Part shown: piece after piece, positions 58,288 to 64,000 of the stretch
How the letters are laid out: each line of letters starts with the position of its first letter
How positions within the stretch are numbered: position 1 is the stretch's first letter
Assembly (NCBI GenBank): GCA_942486035.1
Contig: CALNXK010000016.1
Location: forward strand, 2,355,001 to 2,419,000
Direction of reading: 5' to 3'
Source of the DNA: Porites lobata
Lineage: Eukaryota; Cnidaria; Anthozoa; Scleractinia; Poritidae
DNA length: 64,000 nucleotides
Notes under the pieces: model-generated
What the model saw: the letters and a program-made list of their open reading frames with translations, nothing else
What the model was told of the DNA's origin: nothing
The model's database searches: none
Position numbers and translations under genes: made by a program

Positions 58288-59532
58288 GTACATATTTAGT
58301 CCAAATAGTGAGGCCTATTAAGCGCGCGTATCACGCTCCGCCCTCGCGCGCAAACGAAGAAAAACGTCTGTGGATAGGTTAGAGTAAATTTTTTGACTCT
58401 GCCTTTGTTACCCTTAGTTTGGCTTTCTTTTTGCCGCGAGAATTGGCGAGCAGCAACACTGTGATTGTCTGGTGGTGCCCGGGCACTTGAGATCTGCGTA
58501 AATGTCTCTATTCCTCACAGTGATTACTTTTTTACAAAGAAAATCTAAGACACTATGACCCAGGCCTTCTATGAGAGACGTTGCCTTGTCCCTATACAGC
58601 GTTTTCCCAGGCCTTCTCGGTCAATGCATTTCGATGACGTATCCGAGGCGAACGGCCGGGAGAGTCGCTAGGACCACGTGACTCGAAACGCGTAACCCGC
58701 ACAGAATAATGAGGCGTAGGGACTAGGCAATGAGAGATGGACTTATCCTTTCGTGAAGAACGCGATGCACGCGGTTAAAACGTCGAACGCCCGGGAGCAC
58801 CTGGGAGGGCAGGGATGCTCCGCTCGAAAAGGCTGCCCGTACTTTTCCAGGCTTGAGCTACGTAAATGAGCTGAGATCAACGAGTGGGATCAACGAGTTC
58901 AGGCATGAAAAGAGGTACTTTTCTTGGCAAGGTAAAAAATATAAAAGATCAATCTCCTCCCTAGGGCTTTTCCCTAAGAAAAAGTGATGGGCGGGAAGTT
59001 CACATTTTCCACAGCGCTAATTTATTACATCCAAGATTTTAGAGTGCTTTAGAGGACACGTGACCAGCCGATGCCGATGTGCATTTCCTGCTCCTCCCAT
59101 TTTCTAAGTGTAAAGCCCTGGGGACAAGGTTGTAAAAAGGTGAGGGCTTGGGGCTCAGGACAATCCTTCCTTGATGGAGCTCCGTCATTGTCCCTAGCAC
59201 ATGTCAATATGCACTAGTCGCTCATCACTCAATTGAAAACTTAAAAAAAACTAGTCGACCAGTTCTCTAAAATTAGCGATTTTACTCGATGCGGGTGTCA
59301 AAAAAGCAATTGGCTATTTCCGAATAACCCAAGTTACCACTCTTTCTCAGAACGAAGGTAAGTGTAATCTGTTCTCATGCACTTAGCTGATGCAAATAGA
59401 GTTCAGTATCGCATTTAACTTCTCTTCCAGGGTGAAGGGCTTTGGATCTTTCTCAAGCGACTGCCTCCTCCTTGCGTATCTGCTATTTTGTGCATTTTAA
59501 AATGTATTTAACTCTTCTCGTTTGTAATACAG
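58288..59532 (+). other. Acylase intron
   Basis: From GTACAT to TTTGTAATACAG. The direct duplication shared with the left edge begins inside it at about 58,861. No exon seen. Confidence 0.7.
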
Positions 59533-60294
59533 GAAGTTTGTGGGAGCTTGTGCAACAAATCTTCCATATCTAATTTACAACTTCCTCAATTGATTCTGGG
59601 AAACTTCGCGACCGTCCAGGAGGTACAAGAGGCATTGAACAACGGATCGTTCCCGCTGGTGTTTGATCAAAAGGTCAATTTGCCGGGACTAGACACCCTA
59701 GAAATGCACTATACCATTTACGACAAAACTGGAGCAGGCATCATAATCGAGTTCACTAACAAGGGGAGAACAATTTACGAAAACACCGTCGGCGTGTGTA
59801 CCAACTCTCCGCCCTATGATTTCCATATGATTAACCTTCGTAATTATGTTGAACTCAACAATACCGCACACGGGCCTTTGCATTTGGGCGGAGATGTTTT
59901 CACACCCCTCGGTTATGGCAGTGGTTTGCTTGGTACCCCAGGCGATTTGACACCTCCCTCCAGACTGGTTCGCGCCGCTACGCTGACTCACTTTGCTAAT
60001 CCGGTTAAGACGAAAGACCAGGCCGTAAACTTGGCTGTCCATATCTTGAATACTGTGGATATTCCCCGTGGAGTTGCCAGCGAAGACTATACCATCTGGA
60101 TCGTGGCCAAGGACCTTACCCATAAGGCGCTGTACTATCGTACCTACAATGATCTGACCGTCCGCGTGATATATCTTGACAAGGTACAGCCACAGGGGAA
60201 AAAGCTCAAGCTCTCGCTGTCGACACCGGTCATGGGCTTTAAGGATACCCCCGATGAGTTGAAAACTGTTGATGGAGGGCACACGGAACTCTAA
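59533..60294 (+). CDS. Acylase (penicillin V acylase / choloylglycine hydrolase-like), C-terminal exon
   Basis: Open to the stop at 60,292-60,294 and joined in phase 0 to 58,287: ...PGFTKYQ then EVCGSLCNKSS. Family motifs in order: LGNFATVQEVQEAL, DKTGAGIIIEF, YENTVGVCTNSPP (conserved Asn), DFHMINLRNY, GSGLLGTPGDLTPPSRLVRAA (conserved Arg), ILNTVDIPRG, and YRTYNDLTVRVIYLDK. Enzymes of this type hydrolyse linear amides such as penicillin V, bile-salt conjugates or acyl-homoserine lactones; the substrate here is unknown. With the secretory-like leader in the upstream exon, an extracellular or lumenal enzyme is likely. Such sequences are best known in bacteria, so ancient transfer is possible. 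Confidence 0.88.
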   Translation, partial: EVCGSLCNKSSISNLQLPQLILGNFATVQEVQEALNNGSFPLVFDQKVNLPGLDTLEMHYTIYDKTGAGIIIEFTNKGRTIYENTVGVCTNSPPYDFHMINLRNYVELNNTAHGPLHLGGDVFTPLGYGSGLLGTPGDLTPPSRLVRAATLTHFANPVKTKDQAVNLAVHILNTVDIPRGVASEDYTIWIVAKDLTHKALYYRTYNDLTVRVIYLDKVQPQGKKLKLSLSTPVMGFKDTPDELKTVDGGHTEL

Positions 60295-62172
60295 GGAACA
60301 GAATCCAGAAAGTAATCATACTAATCAAGCGTTAAAAGCCACAAAAAAATAAATTGTTAGTAGACAGGTCTTGCCTGTATCCTCCTTAGAGACTAAGGTG
60401 GGGCGTAATGAGTATCTACTGCACGAGTGTGTGCGAGACGAAAGATCCATCAGTCGCTGCCCGCGTAGCAGACGCCGTGTATAGACCAGGATGATGCGCT
60501 CGCGTGACCTCCTCGCTGTCGCATAACGCTAATTCTCCTGGTTGCAAATTAACCGTCCTCTTATCATAAGCCCTTCACGCCAACGGATTCTGCTCACATG
60601 AAAATCCCCCCACCCCGCCCTGAGCTTAATCTTTAGGGAGGACAGAGTTGCCCTAATTTTTCTTTCTAGTGGCAGTCGTGCGAGTAAACCATGCGACCAC
60701 GCCCGAGGACACTAGTGTCTATCGAGAGTTGTAGTTTCTCGTACTATCTATGACCATCACATTTGTCACCCGAAACCTCAGGTTTTCTTCGCTCGTCTAC
60801 GCATGTGCGAAAAAAAGCAATTCGTGGCCTTGATAAAAATAGTTGTTAATTAAGTTCCTTGCAGACTTGGCCAAGAGAGTAGTTCCGATTTTTTTAAGCA
60901 AACAGCAATATTAAAGTCTTTAAGAACCGTGGCACAATTACACATTGAAAAATTACATCAAAGTTGTTAACAGTTTTTTTCGAGTTACAGTTAAAAGTAT
61001 GGGTACTAGGTTGAGCCTTCGTATGAGGCGCTTGGAACACCCGTATTAGATCCAAGCGCCTTCTACGCAGGCTGCCCAAGGTTGATCTAGTCCACATTTC
61101 AACCACCTACGTAGAACGACGCCCCTTGTACCCCTTATGACGTCATCAAAATTCCGGGGAACGGGGGGCGCGACAATACGTGACTTCGGCCGTAGCGGCT
61201 GCGAATGAGGCTAATTATAACGTTTCGAACGGTAGCTGTTAGTCAAAGCGAGACATGCGTTCCATTGCCGGCATTTCAATCGTTTTAAAGTGGCAAATTC
61301 ACGTTATCAACTCTAGTAATACGAACATATGTTCATCTATCGGTATTCTGGCAGAAAGCTTTAGAAAAAAAAATAGCAAACCTTAAGACACCTGCCAGGT
61401 GTGTTCCAGAATATGTCATTAGGCGATTTCCGTAAAAACAATGCCGCAGGAAATTTCTCCCACTGCCCTCTTTCCACCGCAGAGGCCACCAAGTGTCGTG
61501 GGGGAGGCTGGGGAGGGAAAAAAGAAAGCGCGCGCGCGGGTCCTCCCCGCGCTTGCCACTTTTTGATTATGGATACCCACCGGGAGCCTCTGCGGATGAG
61601 AGACGTTGAGTTTGACAATAGGGACGCGGAAATGATCTGAAATGAACGTAGAACGTTGTTCATACAGGTAAGAATCGATCTCGAGGCGAGATTACTTATC
61701 ATCCTACTTTTTAAATGCGAGGGCGAAATCCCATAGTGTTAACGCTCAAAGAAACCTCTTCGGTAAAACGTTTATATGGTACTACAGATTTCTTCCCGTT
61801 TACAAAACAAAAATTGGAATATTATTTCCACGTGAATTTTTTAGGCCACTATTAGGTCTGTTAGGAGTAACAGGGTTAAAATTTTAAAAAGTCCAAAATA
61901 CCCGTTAGTGAATAGCCTTCACTATTTTCCACATAAAAAAAATTGCACCATCTCGGATCCCATACAACAAGAAGACGGGCTCTGTTATTCAGTTATATCT
62001 GTGTGACTGTCTTACGCGCTAGTTGGCTTGTGTTGTTATCATTTAATACTAGCGGATAAAATAGCAAAATACTGACACCACCATCACAGCGTTTCTGATT
62101 GGAAAGTTATCGTATTTTCTCTTATCATAAGTGCGTATGCTCCAATAAGCGCCCTCCCCTTAGACCATAATA
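60295..62172. other. Noncoding flank of the acylase gene
   Basis: Parallel to 1,305-2,665. About 0.4 kb (61,560-61,980) is absent from the left copy. Small frames at 61,361-61,702 and 61,401-61,640 have no counterpart in the left copy. Confidence 0.55.
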
Positions 62173-62536
62173 GGGAGCTTTAGCGACGACGACGGCGACG
62201 GCAAAGAGGACGTCAAAAAAGCAATAGGTTTATGATGCAAAACTACAACTTTGCACGTGCATCACGCTTTTTTGTACATTTCTTTACCGTCCTTGCACGA
62301 CTACGACGTGAAAATGCCTAATGGCAAGTTTTATGGAGGACGTAAACAAGCGACAACGAATCTCTTTTTCTCTCTCTAAACGTGAGAGCGGTCCTCAAGA
62401 AATTAACTCCAGGGAAATTCGCCTACACTTACCATTTTCAGCAAATTGGAATAAACGCCACACAGATGAACAAACGGGAATTCATTTTAAAACTGACGTT
62501 TTCGCTGCAGTTGCCGTCGTCAATGCTAAAGCTCCC
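62173..62536. mobile_element. MITE with exact TAATA target duplication
   Basis: 364 bp. Inverted ends GGGAGCTTTAGCGACGACG (left) and GGGAGCTTTAGCATTGACGAC (right end, reverse-complemented). TAATA is duplicated at 62,168-62,172 and 62,537-62,541. The left duplication copy at about 2,659-2,670 has the single TAATA empty site. The open frame 62,321-62,539 lies wholly inside and is not a known protein. Confidence 0.88.
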
Positions 62537-62541
62537 TAATA

Positions 62542-64000
62542 TCATACAAGCAACCCCCCTCCCCTTCGAATAAGGGCCCCTTCCTCACTTTCTTAAATGG
62601 TAGCAGGAGCAGATTAGTAATCAGCTCCAGATAGTAGGGATACAAGGGAAATGCGAAGATCCGTATATCATTGTAGAGGATGATTTCGATGGATGATGAG
62701 CTAATCGATAATTTATAAACATACGCATACCGATACATTTGAGAGTTAACCCTTCAATCTAAGTCCCAACAGTGACCAACATCAACTTTCTCCTAACAAT
62801 ATCCATATGTTGCCAAGAGAAATGGTTATGAGAGTTAATAAAATGATTACTTACGAGAAAATGCTTTGATCTGTTATCAAACACTCTCAACCAATTCTTT
62901 AAGGAAATGTATAAAGATCAGTATGGAGAATTTGTATGTGGATATTGAGGCTTAATGAATTAAGTGTGGCACTACGGTACGCTTGATTACGGAACTACTG
63001 ATTTAGCAAATGAAAGGCTTTTAATATTACTTTTAGCCCACAAAAAGTTACACTTCATTCAAGGAAAACTTCACGAGCGCCTCCATCGATTAAGTGCCCT
63101 CCTTGCAATAAGCGCCTCTTGTTTTACCCATTATTTTAAAGAAAATAATTAAAGGAAGTACGGTAGTTTTTAAGGAGAGTTGCCAACTTAAAGAATCGCA
63201 TTGCAGTTAGGACTGATTTTTTAAAAAGCGTCAAAGAGTTAGCACGCTTACATGTACCACTATAGTTAATCATATCAATCTTTTGCAAGCAAAAGTAACT
63301 AGTTGTGTATTCCGCTTTCCCTGCAAAAGATCAAAGCAATCTAGGTATATGTTGACAAGTTATGGCCGACGTAAGTCTATTTGCTACCAAGCTGCGAAAA
63401 TTTTGAACTTGTTCTCAGAAAGTATGAGAACAATAGAATCAACAAATGATTTTACGAGAGCCAGAAAAAATGACCTTATAGTATTTTGGAGTCTTAATTA
63501 TGTATTGTAATAACTCATTAGATTTCATAATTTTAGTTATTAATTATGATTCATTCATTTATTTGCCTGTTTTTCTCTAAGATATTAACTCAATAGAGCT
63601 ACTCTGGTATTTCGAGTTGAAACAAAATGTATCTATGTATGTAGGTAGGTGTGTATTTATGCTTCATTGTCTTTCAAGAACGTTAAGGCGAGTTAAGCAA
63701 AGAACAGAGCGAGTTGACAAGAAGCAGGCTTAAAAGGGGAGAGAACAATAAGGGCATGTTTCTTTCTCTAAATAAACCTTAATTCACAAGTGAACTCTCT
63801 CGGGTCCGCGATAATAATTACAGTATTTTGAACAATTTTTGCAACGCTTTAATGCGTCGTAGGGGCTCTCAGGTAAGAAAAATGGCACTTGATGACGTTA
63901 CAGAGCAGCACAGACTGACACAGCATTAACAGTAAACCCATCACCATCAGCCAGGGTACCCTGTTGCAAATAGGACACAGTTTATTGCGCACTGCAGAAG
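62542..64000. other. Noncoding right edge
   Basis: Parallel to 2,671-4,560 without the MITE at 2,976-3,438. No exon recognised. Confidence 0.55.

Larger units (their letters stand above)
58861..64000. repeat. Right copy of the direct segmental duplication
   Basis: Matches 1-4,740 in the same orientation and runs off the window. By analogy with the left copy, whose next gene end (NLR-1 tail) is at 5,321, another receptor copy could start about 0.7-0.8 kb beyond the window; this is a prediction. Confidence 0.9.

Noticed and set aside
59698..60282. 194-codon minus-strand frame
   Set aside because: Antisense to the acylase exon, whose plus-strand translation carries the family motifs.

Overview
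This is eukaryotic genomic DNA, most likely from a cnidarian and probably a stony coral. The reasons are large NACHT-LRR receptor genes of coral type, spliced genes with long AT-rich introns, CR1/L2-like LINEs, and many short inverted-repeat elements. The species call is an inference.

Layout. Two paralogous multi-exon receptor genes lie head to tail on the minus strand. NLR-1 runs from about 21.99 kb down to 5.3 kb and NLR-2 from about 53.7 kb down to 36.6 kb. Splice sites read by eye give the same plan in both: a noncoding first exon, a glycosyltransferase (GT4-like) exon, a variable middle, one or two OTU cysteine-protease modules (two exons each), and a NACHT-LRR exon. NLR-1 has a DZIP3-like HEPN exon in the middle; NLR-2 has a 29-residue linker exon. 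Every module boundary is phase 1, so modules can be gained, lost or duplicated without breaking the frame. NLR-2 has two tandem OTU modules and adds up to one continuous reading frame of about 1,738 residues. NLR-1 looks decayed: its GT lost the nucleotide-sugar motif and its LRR array is cut by an inserted element and a nonsense codon. NLR-2 keeps GT, OTU and NACHT intact but ends early in its LRR array.

Between the genes, 21,998-34,913 is a 12.9-kb insertion directly upstream of NLR-1 exon 1. It has near-identical terminal inverted repeats of about 40 bp, an 8-bp target-site duplication, and two opposed 18-bp minisatellite arrays just inside its ends. NLR-2 has the empty site. The insert carries a nested 5'-truncated LINE and a chain of tiny in-frame candidate exons, but no transposase that I recognise.

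The window is bracketed by a direct duplication (1-4.74 kb and 58.86-64.0 kb) carrying a penicillin-V-acylase / choloylglycine-hydrolase-like gene on the plus strand. The left copy is a deletion-ridden pseudogene. The right copy is nearly complete, with its Cys nucleophile in an upstream exon and one apparent frameshift. Several small DNA elements can be dated against empty sites in the paralogous copies.
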